Shown here: one piece after another, positions 25,075 through 38,800 of the stretch
Position numbering within the stretch: the first letter of the stretch is position 1
Layout of the letters: every line of letters starts with the position of its first letter
Origin: Owenia fusiformis
Lineage: Eukaryota > Annelida > Polychaeta > Sabellida > Oweniidae
Assembly (NCBI GenBank): GCA_903813345.2
Contig: CAIIXF020000002.1
Coordinates: 23,576,455 to 23,640,454 of the forward strand
Length of the DNA: 64,000 bases
Direction: 5' to 3'
Program-made: the position numbers and the translations under genes
Notes under the pieces: generated by a model
Database searches by the model: none
What the model was told of the DNA's origin: nothing
The model's input: only the letters and a program-made list of their open reading frames with translations

Positions 25075-26680
25075 CCAAATATTTTTATTTTTGAGCATAT
25101 ACTTTTTTCAGTTTTTTTAATTTCTCATTTAAGTCAATATTCTTGCTGAAATAAGTTTTAATACTTAGTGGCCTTATAATAAGAATGGTTCCAGAACATT
25201 GTTCTATTTGGTTCAAGGACTTTAATTTTCTATTCACCTTGAATTTTTTTCACAATTATATTACCAGTATATAATTTAATGAGCGAATGCCCAGAATTCA
25301 TAGAGAAAAATCTAGCTCTAGGGTGTAAAGATAAACCTCAAGAATAAGCTTTTAAAAATAACTGCAGTGTTCAATTTTTTACCACCTCAGAAAATGCATT
25401 GCTCTTCTTGCATTTCACATTATCGATGGAAAGGAGTGAATACAATTAAAAGAAATAAAACAATATTATAATCTTAGCCTAAATTAGCTTGAAGCTTATA
25501 TTATGTCATAATTCAGATCAACAGATCATCATTTTTATGCTAAACATAAAATTCACTTACAGTAGGCTCTAGCCTTACATTTATGGTTTATATTTACACA
25601 ATGTATGAAATTAAACAAGAAAGTTGTTAAGTAAATATAAGTAAGAAATCAGAATCCAATGACCACCTATAATTCAGGGCTAAATATGAAGCCGATCAAC
25701 AGTACCGAGGTGTTATTATAGAAGTTTTATAAATTACGATCAACAACAGTTGGAGTGTACAGTACTCAAGTTTATATGCAAGATTTTATAAAAACTATTT
25801 TGAGTTATGGAATATGTACATCAGAATTTGAACTTTTGTGTTATTATGTGAGAGGGCCTTAATTTTTTGCCTGTTTGCCATTAGAAACATAAAGTCTGTA
25901 TACAGATTTTTTGTAGCGTAAGCAAGTTCTCTCATTGGATTTCTGAATCGGAAACAGTTATAGACTTAATGTATAATTCATGGGGTCATTGCTTCTGTTT
26001 ATATATGTCTAGATTTACCAGTAAATTTTTTTTTCATAAACTATAGCATAAACTCAGAACAGTGCAAGTAAGTGCATGCAAAACACATTAAAAAATCAAT
26101 GGTTATTTTGACAAGGTAATGTTCGGCATACGGAATATCTGGATATGTGACACGATTTAAAGACTAGCTGATTGATTGAACTATTCCAGGAATATTATGG
26201 GAATTGGATGATAAAAAATTTGATTGTTACTTGAGGAAGAAAGATACATTCATTGTGACCAACTAAATATAAATAATACATGGGATATTTTATAATATTC
26301 ATGCAAAGCTATTACTGATTGAAAACAATACATGTACATACATATTGATGTGATACGTCGTTTTATGCAGGATAAATAGTTCCTGAAAACTCAGAAGACT
26401 CATTGATGTAGACAGAGATAGACAGAGGAACTTGACTTGTAGATAGAGGTAGGTCTAATTTTGAAATATAAATTCTAGATTTTAGATGATCAATAGGTCT
26501 ATTTGTTATCAACAAGTGTTGTAGAAATATACCTTTATTTTCTTTTGGGGGGGGGGCAATAGCTGTGACATGTTTATTTGTTGTAAGAAGGGTTATGTGT
26601 GATTTCATAAAGAGCATATATATCATCTCTCATTTTCTCCTGGGGGAGAAAACTGAGGTATATCAATACAATTGTTTTGA
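25075..26680. other. AT-rich intergenic DNA, nothing recognised
   Basis: No ORF with protein-like composition, no RNA gene and no clear repeat structure seen, apart from a short G run at about 26550. Confidence 0.5.
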
Positions 26681-26684
26681 ATGT

Positions 26685-26772
26685 TCTTGGTGGTCACTGT
26701 TCTGTGGTTGGTGACTGGTGTTCAGTTTCTGTACCAAATGGCAGGTGGTGACATTTTGCATGTTAATGCCTG
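26685..26772 (+). mobile_element. TGTCACCAC-family MITE, 5'-truncated copy
   Basis: It has the family 3' part AAATGGCAGGTGGTGACATT and TGCATGTTAATGCCT; the 5' end is decayed. Confidence 0.7.
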
Positions 26773-27049
26773 ATTGATGCATTATATACATACAAAGTTG
26801 TCTTAGTTCATGAATTGAATAATATACACATGACATAACAGAATTATCCAAACAACATAACAGGATTATCAAAACAACCCAAACAATGCCTTTTAGATAT
26901 GATTTAACTCTACATTGAGTGAGAACAAATACTGTATATACAGTTGGACCTCTTATAAAAACAAGTCAGTAGACAAAAATGTCACATAATCTTCATGTAT
27001 TTACATTTATAACCGTATGGTTAAATTTTATTGCCTGAATTAATTTTTA

Positions 27050-27199
27050 TGTCACCATCATATTTTTATAGTCTCCTACTTTTTGTGGATGGTGTTCAGT
27101 GGTTGGTGTTCGGCATTCAGAGTTTGGTGTACAGAGTTGTTGGAGTTTGGGATCTGTAGCAAATGGCAGGTGCTGACATTTTGCGTGCTAAATGCCTTG
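27050..27199 (+). mobile_element. TGTCACCAC-family MITE
   Basis: It starts TGTCACCATC after TTA and ends AATGCCTTG before TTT. The body has TATAGTCTCCTACTTTTTGT and AAATGGCAGGTGCTGACATT. Confidence 0.8.
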
Positions 27200-27619
27200 T
27201 TTATTTATTTCAATGTAAATTACTTTAATCAATATATCGTATAATGTGTTTTTTGCGTTTATCAGGAGCATTTCCTGATTGCATGATAATTAAAAAGAAG
27301 TTCTGATTTTTCCTGAGAGCCAAATGATTTTTTTCACATTAGCCAGGTTATAGCCCAGGATTTGATTTTATGTTTCAGATGACTAATAACTACTGATATC
27401 ATATCACGCAACATTTAGTATTATGTTTCATGCAATTATTGAGTCAAGCCTGATCAATAGGAGTTCCAGCGTTTAACAATCTCAATCCAACAAGCCTAAA
27501 ACTCTTATGGCAAACCTGAAAATGACAGAGAGGATTTAATTTGAAAATCTCTGGGGCCTTTTTGAAAATGAGGTCCAAATGAGGTCTACATTGGGCCAAA
27601 ATCAAATCGACTTTTCTTG

Positions 27620-27749
27620 CAAGCTGGGACATATTGTTATAGTCTTTTTTTGTGGGTGGTGTTTGATGATTGGCATCCAGTGGTTGGTGTTTGGCATTCA
27701 GCAATTGCAACAAATGGCAGGTAGTGACATTTTGCATGTTATTGCCTTG
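27620..27749 (+). mobile_element. TGTCACCAC-family MITE
   Basis: GGGACATATTGTTATAGTC to TGCATGTTATTGCCTTG; the first few bases are lost. Confidence 0.75.
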
Positions 27750-28069
27750 TCAATTTTTGGGGTTGGGGCTGTATGCCTCTGTCACATATTAATGAAAATG
27801 GACATATTATTGGAGTTGACATATTTAGCACATATACACGTACTTGTAAATACAATGTCCCGCTGGGATATTTAATTACTTCTGTCAAATAAGGCTTTGA
27901 GAATAATCAATATTTACTAGTTGTTTAAGATTGATGGATATTTTTTGATTTACATATGCAATCATTCTGATTCTCTCTCTCTCATTCTCATCATTGAGCC
28001 TGTAACCTTTAATATGAAAATTAAATATCCAAGACAGACTGATACCTTAACCAATATAGGTTGTAGTTA

Positions 28070-29492
28070 TCCCACCGAACGAAGTTCGAGAGGGATATAG
28101 CCTATAGGAAAGCCGTCCGTCCGTTCGTCCGTCCGTCCGTCCGTCCGTCTGTTTGTCCGGGCGATAACTCAAATACCGTTTCACGGATTTGATTCAAATT
28201 TTATAGGCTTATGCCTTATGGGTGTAGGACCTCTGCTCGAGAAGGAATTTTCAATATGGCCACTCAATTCAAAATGGCCACCATTTTTCGTAAAAAATGT
28301 AATCTTTAATAACTCAAATACTAGTTTGCAGATTTGGACATTTGGTTCAAATTTTATATGCTGATGCCTAGGGACAAAAGAATTTCGCACAAAAAGAGAT
28401 TTTCAAGATGGCCACTTAATTTCAAAATGGCGGCCATTTTTCGTAAAAATATGTAATCTTTGATAACTCAAATACCAGTGAACGGATTTAGTTCAAATTT
28501 TATATGATGATGCTTAGGGACACAGTGGCTATGTTCAACAAAAATTTTTCAAGATGGCCGCTTAATTTCAAAATGACAGCAATTTTTCGTAAAAAACGTA
28601 ATCTTTGATAACTCAAATACCAGTGAACAGATTTGGTTGAAATTTTATATGATTATGCTTAGGGACACAGTAGCTCTGTTCAAGAAATAATTTTCAAGAT
28701 GGCGGCTGAATTATCTTTGATAACTCAAATACCAGTGAACAGATTTGGTTGAAATTTTATATGATTATGCCTAGGGACACAGTAGCTCTGTTCAAGAAAT
28801 AATTTTCAAGATGGCGGCTGAATTTCAAGATGGCCGCCAATTTTCGTAAAAAACGTAATCTTTGATTACTCATATACCAGTGAACGGATTTGGTTCAAAT
28901 TTTATATGCTGATGCCTAGGGACAAAGGAGTTTCGCACAAAAAGAGATTTTCAAGATGGCCACTTAATTTCAAAATGGCGGCCATTTTTCGTAAAAATAT
29001 GTAATCTTTGATAACTCAAATACCAGTGAACGGATTTGGTTCAAATTTTATATGATGATGCTTAGGGACACAGTAGCTATGTTTGACAAACTTTTTTCAA
29101 GATGGCCACTTAATTTCAAAATGGCGACAATTTTTCATAAAAAACGTAATCTTTGATAACTCAAATACCAGTGAACAGATTTGGTTGAAATTTTATATGC
29201 TTATGCCTATGGACACAGTAGCTCTGCTCAAGAAATAATTTTTAAGATGACGGCTGAATTTCAAGATGGCGGCCAATTTTTGTAAAAAACGTAATCTTTG
29301 ATAACTCATATACCAGTGAACGAATTTGGTTCAAATTTTATATGATGATGCCTAGTTCACAATGGTATAAATCAACTTTGAACCAAATTTCATGCATTGC
29401 TTCTATCACAAAGTGCACAACCATTTCAATAATAAGCATAATATGTTTTGTTCGGTGGGATTTGCTACTCCGTGGAGTTGCTGTTTTTCTAG
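28070..29492 (+). mobile_element. Helitron-like nonautonomous element with internal tandem array
   Basis: It begins TCCCACCGAACGAAGTTCGA after an A and contains (GTCC)n. About eight 120-150-bp units follow (GATAACTCAAATACCAGTGA, AAGATGGCGGC). It ends with the stem-loop ACTCCGTGGAGT and CTAG at 29489-29492. A 5' TC, a 3' hairpin plus CTRR, and absence of terminal inverted repeats are known Helitron traits. A 32-bp direct repeat (28038-28069, 29495-29526) flanks it. Confidence 0.7.
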
Positions 29493-29529
29493 ATACTGAT
29501 ACCTTAACCAATAATGGTTGTAGTTACAC

Positions 29530-32350
29530 ATCTTAACCGCGATGGAGTTTCCTTTTCACTTCCCTATGTATGATTTTAGTTAAGTAGTCACATATTTATT
29601 TTATTTGATACCCTTGTCATGCTGAATTGAGTATATTTTCAAAAATCCCAAATACAAATACTATACCTTAATTCTTCCTTTTAAGGTAGTCAGTATATCG
29701 GGTGTAATCTTGTTGAAAATCAATTTAAATGACTGATTTGGAAAATTGTGAAAAGAATATAAATTTTACGAGTTATCGCTCATATGGTGAATCTGGATAA
29801 TACTTTAACTGGCTATTATCTAAACTTATCTATTGTACATGTGCTTTTGCAATTACACGTAATAACCCTAATGGATTAGCTCCTATTCCCCCTGGGGCTC
29901 CTACTAGAATATAATATAATTCATCAATTAATAGCACTGTATTATCATGGATTTATTGTTATGTATGAATAGCTATTGCAGTTGTGGATTACCAATGAGA
30001 TTAAATGTGCATTTTATTCTTCATAAAAGTGTTCACTTTCAAGTATATTAATCTTCATGCTGAAACATTAAACAACACATCCCGTTTCCTGAACGAACAA
30101 ATTTTCAATTAATTTGGAGTGGAATTAAAAGATTGGATTTCTGAATGTCAGAATGTTACTTTGGGATTACCTTTTGGAAACACTTCACTTTGTCTATACT
30201 CTTTAAAAGAGATATGATTCTTTGATTTAGTGTATATCCAATCAGAATATGAAATCAGAGAATCCACTTCACAATACATGTACTGCAAGTAACAAAATCA
30301 GCCTACAATGAGCTAACATTTCTAGTTTTAAAAATCTATGAAATTACATGTGAGATTATTAAGATATTTTCAGCTTTAGAACAGTAAATTTACCTGTAGC
30401 TACCAAGGTTTCAAGATAATTTTTAACAGAATTAGTTTTCATAGATCAATAACAATCAATGCGGTTCTCTGAATTGTCAGGTGAACATTGTACCTGCTAT
30501 ATATTTAATTATACTATTCACACATTATTATGTGAGCCACATATTGCACTAGTCACACTTTAATTATGGTAGCCACATATTACTGCATTAGCCACACAGT
30601 AAATACTAGCCACACATTATACTAACCATACATTTCTGTACAAGCCACATATTCTTATGGTACCAACACATTATACTAGCCACATTTATTATTGTACTAG
30701 CCACACATTATAATAGACACATATTAAATATACTGCCCACATATTGCTGTCATATTATTTAAGCCACATATTATAATACTAGCCACATATTGTAGTAGCC
30801 ACATATTATTATATAAGCCACACATTATGATATAAGTTAGCTATTATTATAGTAGACACACATTATTATTAGAGCTACATATTGCTATACTAACCACACA
30901 TTACTATACTAGTCATATATTATTATACCATTCACCATCTACTTTTATATAAGGTATTAACCTAATTTTATTCAGTCTGCATTACAATACAACACCATAA
31001 ATATTTAGAAACAATTGATGACATGTTTTTATCCAGTTACTATGACAATATAAGTGGAGAAACAAGATTAATAGCAAAGGGATAATCAGAGAAGATAGCA
31101 ACTCATTCATATCAAATTTAATTTTTAATTGAAAGGTGTTAATGACTCATTTCAGACCAGTAGGCTGTTGTTGGGAAGGATGGGGGCTCTGAAGGTCCCC
31201 TCTGGCAAAAATTTCTTTCAAAGTCATGCAATTTTTCACCATTCTGAAATTTTTTGGAAAGAAATTTTGAGAAAAAAATAACTTATTGTATATTACTGGG
31301 AAAGTAGTTTGAACACAATTTCTGTTTATTTTAAAGGAGAGACATAATTTTCAGGAAATGGTTAAATAACAGGCAGGGCTATGTAAAAGACTGGTGACCA
31401 GAAACAAGAATACTTTTATGGATATCTTTACTTGATTATCAAGGTTCATGTTAAAATATTTTGACCCTTCATAATTTAATTGTATGAAAATCAGTTTACC
31501 TGATAAAGATGTATGAATACATCAAAAATTTGTAAATGTCAACATTTTGTTTTAAAAAAGCTAGATACAGCAAAACCTGTGTAATTGGATCACTTTTGGA
31601 ACTTTAAAATAATATTCCACTTGAGATGTGTTCTACTTACGGAGGTTCATTTCACATGAAGTGAGAAACAGGACTTTCAAAAATGTTCCAGACATGAAGA
31701 TGTCCCACTTCCAGAGGAGTTCCACTTTATAGGTGTTACTGTATTGGTTATTATTAGATTGACACTGAACATTTTTATTATATGTACATGTAATAAAACA
31801 TGAAATGAAACTGTCAAATGTTCAGATATGAAAATGTAAGCATAGTACCCCGCACAACCACTTAAGAATCAATTGTCATACAAGTAAAATTACTTGTATC
31901 TTTGGCTATCTTTTCTCAAAAACAGTATATGCCTTGTTTAAAACCTTAGAGAATTTCTAATGACAACCTTTCAATTGTCATAATATTTCAAATGGCAGGC
32001 GTAGAATACAGACTTGTTTAAAAGACCATACTATGACATTACAATGACCAACATTGTTTGGGATGTTTGTTTGTTTTCTTTATTTTTTGCAAAAATTGAA
32101 ATAACTCTGTGAGAACTCATTTTTTATAGAAACTTTCTGGTACTTTTTACTTTTAAACAGATTTTCTTATTTTGTTATTAGATATTGTCTCAGAGATGTT
32201 ACATTATTCCCAAATGGCTGCATTGGCTACTATTTCAAGTAGAAATAATCTTGATTTACGTCATTAAAAATTTAAAATTCAGTCAAAGTGATATCATAGT
32301 TGTCATAGCATAAGTGAACCTCTGAAGTTAAAATATGTAGTTTTTTGATA
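29530..32350. other. Intergenic DNA with one short degenerate repeat
   Basis: No gene is supported. The only structure is the TAGCCACACATTATTATA-type repeat at about 30530-30935. Confidence 0.5.
30530..30935. repeat. Degenerate minisatellite, about 20-30-bp units
   Basis: About fifteen copies of a unit like ACTAGCCACACATTATTATA with variable length. Confidence 0.8.
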
Positions 32351-32354
32351 ATTG

Positions 32355-32476
32355 TGTCACGACCTGAAATGGTGACATATTGTTATAGTACCAAACTTTT
32401 TTGTGGACAGTGTTCAGCAGTTTGCATTTGGTGGCAAATGCAGGTGGTTACATTTTGCATGTTAATTAAATGCTTT
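32355..32476 (+). mobile_element. TGTCACCAC-family MITE
   Basis: TGTCACGACC...GGTGACATATTGTTATAG through TTTTGCATGTTAATTAAATG; the end is diverged. Confidence 0.7.
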
Positions 32477-32944
32477 GTAATTCATAACAGAGATTTATCA
32501 ATGTTTACTGTGTCTCTAATATACAGGGTGGGCCAAAAAACAATACCCAACTTTAAATCAGTATGAAAATAGCTATGTTCAATATGATATATTGATTTAT
32601 ATATCATTTTTAAGGTAATTCATTTTCGAACAATTTGGTATATAATACTATGCCATGAAATCAATATTTAAGTTTTATTATGCTTATTGTAGATGACTAG
32701 TATCTGCTAAGTGAAAAACACCCTTGGGATGTTATATTTATATATTATGTAAATTATTCATTTGCCTTTCAGAGAGAACAATAAAGAGTGAACAATTGGT
32801 TTGGGATTACATGAATCATGGTGAGTATTATACATGTGTGCATAATCAGATAATGATGGGATCTTTATTCATTGACTTGCATAATGTCTTGTGTGTTCTA
32901 GACTATTCTACAAAATATTTTCTATGTTAATTTTTATGAATTAA

Positions 32945-33060
32945 TGTCTCCGCCAAAAGTGATAACATATTGTTATGGTCTCTAACTTTTTGTGACTGTG
33001 ATTGGCATTCAAAGTCTGAAACAAATGGCAGGTCATGACATTTTGCATGTTTAAGTTCTG
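32945..33060 (+). mobile_element. TGTCACCAC-family MITE
   Basis: Begins TGTCTCCGCC, has ACATATTGTTATGGTCTCTA, and ends in a diverged TTTTGCATGTTTAAG. Confidence 0.7.
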
Positions 33061-33621
33061 CATTTTTATTTCAATTTGGTGGATCATCCAAATTAAAACG
33101 GCCGCCAAATTAAGTAGAAGTACAGTATATCGATATAATGGTGTCCATGTTTTAAATTACAATCGAAAGTAGAAAAAGATGGGGAATAGCAAGGAATGCT
33201 CTGTAATGAATGTTCTAATGACAAACCACACTTTCTCTATCTCCGTCCTTCTTGATATCTGCAATACAAGAGAGGAATGCTATATGGATATCAGAATGGT
33301 GAATGTATACCATTGCTTCTGCTTGTGATATGCCTTATTTATTTTGTATTGGATAATATTAAAGTTAATACGTACAAGAGCAGTGGGATTCTGACAGGTT
33401 TTCTCCCAAAGGGATTATGTGAAAAATCATTAATTTAATCATGTTAGGCTAGAGATTTACTACAGGGGCTACATTAGTAGTCAAGGCAACGTGGAATTAT
33501 TCTCATGCAATTTTTACCAAAATTGTCTGTTGTTTTGAGGAATTTTACTTACATTCTTTAATTACATGCTACATAAAATTCCACTAATGATTAATTCCAT
33601 TCCTATTTGTTTTAATTTTTA

Positions 33622-33735
33622 TATCATCACCACAAGTGGTGATATATTGTTATAGTCTCTAACTTTTTTGTTGACAGCGTTTGGCATTCAGTGGTTGATG
33701 TTTGGCATCTGTAACAAATGGTATGTTGTGGTCAG
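33622..33735 (+). mobile_element. TGTCACCAC-family MITE, 3'-truncated copy
   Basis: The ATCACCACAAGTGGTGAT hairpin and ATATTGTTATAGTCTCTAAC are present. The 3' terminus is missing after AACAAATGG. Confidence 0.65.
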
Positions 33736-34292
33736 TGATGAAAGAGAAAAAGGAACATCTATAAATTGATTCAAGCCAGTGGGGAAAAGTAATATTAGAA
33801 TATGCACATCTGCAATGAAAATTCTGAAACAAGGAAAGAAAAATATTTTTGCTCGATGATATGGTGTTTGCTATATTTTTCAAATATTTAATCTGGTATT
33901 GACTTAATGAAGTATTAGGAAAAATGCTACCCTGCGTGCAGAGTCTAGTTATAAACTACCCTCTGCCTAGTATTTCAGTTTAGCAGCCCCATCCCAAAGT
34001 TTAGTGCCAGTAACATCCCAGGTAATAAATCATTTTAAATCTACCATGCTGACCTTTCTGAACCAATCAGCGAAGTGGAAGGAACGCGTGCTAAAAACGT
34101 GTCATTACTATGCGGTAATGCGGTAATGACCATATAGAAAGTCGTCCGAATTTCGACTATGAACTCTGATTGGCTCGGTGAGATCAGAGATTTATTGTAA
34201 ACTGTAAGATTAAAGATGAAGCTCTCTTTTTAGAAGTGAAGTCGAATGAATGCAAAGGGTAGAAAAATGCTGCCTTTATTTTTCTCATGTCC

Positions 34293-34664
34293 TTAAAGGG
34301 GCAATAAGGCTTGTAGAGAGAAAATAGGAAAATTTTAACTTTTTCTGAGCTATCAAGGCAACAGTTGGCTTAACATCTTATTCGACATACCTATTTTCTT
34401 AAAATATATGGATAAACTATCAATTTCGGCATTGAAAAGTGTAAATTCAGTTCAAAGCTTCAAAAAGGGGACGTCCACTTTTATATTTTTAAGATCCACC
34501 ATGTTTCAAGAGGAATATAAGCTGAAATAATGATTATCTAGGGGGTTTCTTTGTAGAAAATAAAAATAGATGTTAGTCTAGATGAAATATCCAAACTTAA
34601 ATATATTTTGACACTGGTCCATGATCGTTGAATGGCCCCTCTGCACTACTTGTTGCACCTTTAA
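34293..34664. mobile_element. MITE flanked by TTAA
   Basis: TTAA (34293-34296) is followed by AGGGGCAATAAG. The right end CTTGTTGCACCT is followed by TTAA (34661-34664). The TTAA duplication suggests piggyBac-type mobilisation; there is no coding capacity. Confidence 0.6.
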
Positions 34665-35854
34665 GGACTTATACCGTTACAGATCAAAGCATTTTGATAC
34701 TCAGACCATCTCTGACTTGTACTCTAAGTGACTGATAGAAACTGGTGAATCATTCATGATATAACAAGGACTATGATATATTGGTCCTTATATTGATATA
34801 TTGGTTTGACTAATATATAGATTGATTGCTCTACATATACATATTATATCTATAGATATATTGGTCTATATTTTTTCCCAGGGTCAGTCATGTACATGTT
34901 ACTATTTATATATCAATTATATTTGTATATCAATTTTTGCTTTGATTTCTAGAAATCAATAGTTAACACTATCAAATTAAATAATTCTTATAACTGTTGA
35001 CACATGGATATCATCCCTAAATGTAATATTTGTTGTTGTCGTTTATTTAGGGTATTTTATTCTATTTTTCTTCTCTGGTCCTCATCATGCTTTAAGTGCA
35101 GTGTTTGTACATTTGATTCTTGTCATGACATGGTCCCTCGCTGTCCGTAATGAATTCCCTATTCATTTAGATAGCATTCAGCAGGATGATTATTCGCTTA
35201 TCAATTTTTTATTGTTTTTATGTGCCTTCATGAGATAATGGGACAGAAAACATTTATTGTAATAAACCAACATTTATAGTAAAAGCTTTTAGTAATGTAC
35301 TTATTTCATTTATTGCTCTATTAAGGCCAAGGAAATTAATTCTACATCTGGTTATTAGGTAAGACAACAATTCCAAATAAAAGTGAATAAATTAAAGTAT
35401 GTAATAATGCTAAAAGAAAATGGGGAGAAAATCTGAAAACTAGACTTGACTGGTTAGTCTGAAATCTGAAACACTGTATTTGGACCGAAACAAAAAAAAT
35501 TTTCCTGGCCCAACAGATTCTATATTAATTTGATAAAAAGGAAATTTCTAACAGTTGAAGCTAAGTGGCATGTACTGGTAACAGTGAAGTTCATGTGGTA
35601 ATGACTCTTATATTAACCCCTTAGATACTAGTCTTGTTTCAATACTGTGGACCTGTTGCCATCACATTTTGGAGCAAAATTGGTATATCTTATTAGATAA
35701 ATCTTGTCAAAGTAAGATCAAGTTTAGCGAAAAATGATGCAAGTTTTTTGTGACTCATGGTATACAAAATGTTAAAAAGTTCCTGTTGACTTACACTTGA
35801 AAATGTGGAAGGGATAGTATGATTAGTATCCAAACGTTGACAGTTTTTGGCAAA

Positions 35855-38800
35855 GGAGCAGGTAAGATATGGCAAGCCATTTTCAAAGGGCTATATCTTT
35901 AATTCTAAGAATACTTTAACCACAAAAACAAATGGTTCTATTAGATCCATGTCTTGTCTTCAATAAATGACAGTAGGATAATAATCAAGTTGAATGGATT
36001 ATCTCTTAAGCTGTTCCTAATCCAACCATCTTCACCAATTTTCCCTAATTCGGACGCAATTTTCACCAAAAATGCAGCATTTTATTTCAGTTTTTATGGC
36101 AAAATTACAATTTATTGTAAGGAATGATCTACCTCTAAAAAAGAAAACTTGATTACTTTGGGATTAGGATAATCCAAAACAATAACTTTTTTAGGCCGAA
36201 TTTTTTACCTAAAAGTAGCAATTTTTTAATGAGATTAATGCATGAAAACATTGAGCTATGTCACATGATTGATTTCCAAAAAGAAAAAAATGATCTAAAT
36301 GAGATAAGCATTATCTGATAATCCATTTGTCATTTTTACCTCATAGGCCATGACCGTAGTGTGAAGTGTATGAAAAGATGTCACTTAGAGCTACATTTAG
36401 ATGTACCCTATTTTATGCAATCATGTTTATAGATAGAGTTATAAATGTTCCATAGATGGCATGATATATTCTACATGGGTGAGTGCTAGATACTCTGTGT
36501 ATTCATTGTTGCATAATTGCGTATTATAGAAATGAGCATGGATATGTCAACATGACTGGGTCGTGTAAAGTATGTACAGTAAAACATAAATATGTTTAAC
36601 ACCTAGTAAAACACATAAAATAGACTAGAATCATATGATGATAAAAGCCTCTAGAAAATGAAAGTACTTATATTTCAACGAGCAGGCAAGAGACCTGTAT
36701 CAAAATACTCCTTTATATATAACAAAAGATTTGTGAGATTTAACATGGTGAACGAGGTGTCAAAAGGCACTAATTAGACAATTAATTAAAATAATATTCT
36801 TCATCCCTTAACTAGTTCAAACAATACAATCAGTGTTGATCACCACATAAATAGTTGTGGTTAACTTGTCATTGTGCCAGGTTGGAGCTCTGCCAGCCAA
36901 TCTAGTGTTACGATAATGGTACTCTTTCTGGTTTGATTGGCTTTATTGAACTAGTACGGTCTAGTACCAATAATCACCACTCACAATCATCTCCCTATCA
37001 AAATAGACTTGTTAGTCAATGGTTCAGACAGTGGGGTCTATCACACAGAAAACAGTATGCAGTTTCTGTACTAAATCCAGAAGAAGGTCAAACGTTATAA
37101 AAAGCTCAAAAGAAACAGTCGAACACAATAAAGAGACCCTTGAAAATACAATTGATGCATAACATCCAAACAGGATCTCTACAGATAATTCATAAATCAT
37201 ATGATATATTTTCAACAATGGGGAAGGTACAACTCCACAAAAGTTAAAATAGCACAATACATTTCTGATATACCAGTATAGTACACCCGGGATAGTACAC
37301 AACCACCAGTGTAATATAATTCTCGATAGTACCAACAATATCCATCATTGGGATTGGTATCACCTAATGTCAATGAAATGCAAAGATCATCGAGACTATT
37401 CTTTCAAAATTCAAATGTGATATAACATCAGTATCTATTTGGCATGCAGCATTCTCTCACAAGTGAATTATCTTCTGCTGCTTAGAGGAACATGTTCTTA
37501 GTTGTCAGATGTGAGAGAAAGAAATTGTGTAAAAACATTGAAAGTTGTAAATACAACCTGGTATACCCCATTGTTCAAAATGGCTGATCGATGACAGCCT
37601 GTGGTGATGATACTGAAGAATATGTTTCCATATAACATTGTATGTATCAATGTCAATTTTATAGTGTTATTTAGCAAACTGATCATTGTGTTTGCAAAGG
37701 TATTGAATATATTAAAGTATGCATTTTTGGTATGATATTCTTTACTTTTATGAATATTTGAATAATATAACTGAAGGAATATGACAAAATGTAGTACTGA
37801 ATAAAATTGAATAAGAATATATTGTTATCTTTGGTGAAATGCTAATTCGAGTAGTAAACCTAAATATTGTCTCTATTAGTTATGCAAAAGTAGTAAATTG
37901 ACTATTTATTCCACTATCCATATTATGCCAACCACTAAAGAAATCTCTAAAAGCTTCCCAAAATCGATCAAAAATGGTTTATTTTCACTTTTTTATACTC
38001 TGTAGCCAGATTGTATTTACTAAAATAAAATTTCTAAAAAAATTTAATGTTTTTCTGCAAAAAACACATTTTTTACCCAAAAACACATTTTGACACCTAT
38101 TTTTTCTTGTTAAATCTCAGTATCAATTGAGAAACCATTTACCTTTCAATTAGTTAACATGAATTGCCTGCTCGTCAATAAGAGGTCATTATATTTTCAA
38201 CGCATTGATTCTATTCTACATTCATTTCACTATGCCAACCACAAGAGAAATCTCTAAAACCTCTCCAAAATCACCCAAATTGATCAAAACTGATTTATTT
38301 TCACTTTTCCATAATCAACCAGACTGTATTTACTAAAATAAAATTTCTAAAAAAAAAATTTAATTTTTAAAAAAAAATCTGCAAAAAAACACATTTTTTA
38401 CACAAAAACACATTTTGACACCTATTTCGTCTTGTTAAATCTCAGTATCAATTTAGGAACCCTTTTCCTTTCAATTAGTAAACATGACTTGCCTGCTCGA
38501 CAAAATATAACATGTCATTATATTTTCAACCCCCTGATTCTAGTCTAAAAGGAAATACTTGTTTATATATTTCAATTGTATAGTGTAAATGAATATTTGA
38601 AATATTACACATTTGCGATGTTTCAACAAACATGATTCAATACCATCTTATTTGAATTAACTCTTCCCATGTGTATCTTTCTTTATCATCAATGGGGGTT
38701 TCGAAAGTGCCTTATGTAAAGGAGTTTGCTGTAAATGATCTTTCGAATAGTGTTATATGTAGTAGGTATTGATACAGGTACCACTGTATACAGAGTGCAT

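Noticed and set aside
27444-27875. Overlapping 97- and 98-codon ORFs
   Set aside because: They overlap a MITE copy and flanking noncoding DNA; no protein family resemblance.
32773-32820. Possible 48-bp exon (acceptor CTTTCAG, donor GTGAGT) with one open frame
   Set aside because: Good splice-like borders but no homology and no partner exons; it could be a 5'UTR exon of the SLC6 gene, yet nothing supports this.
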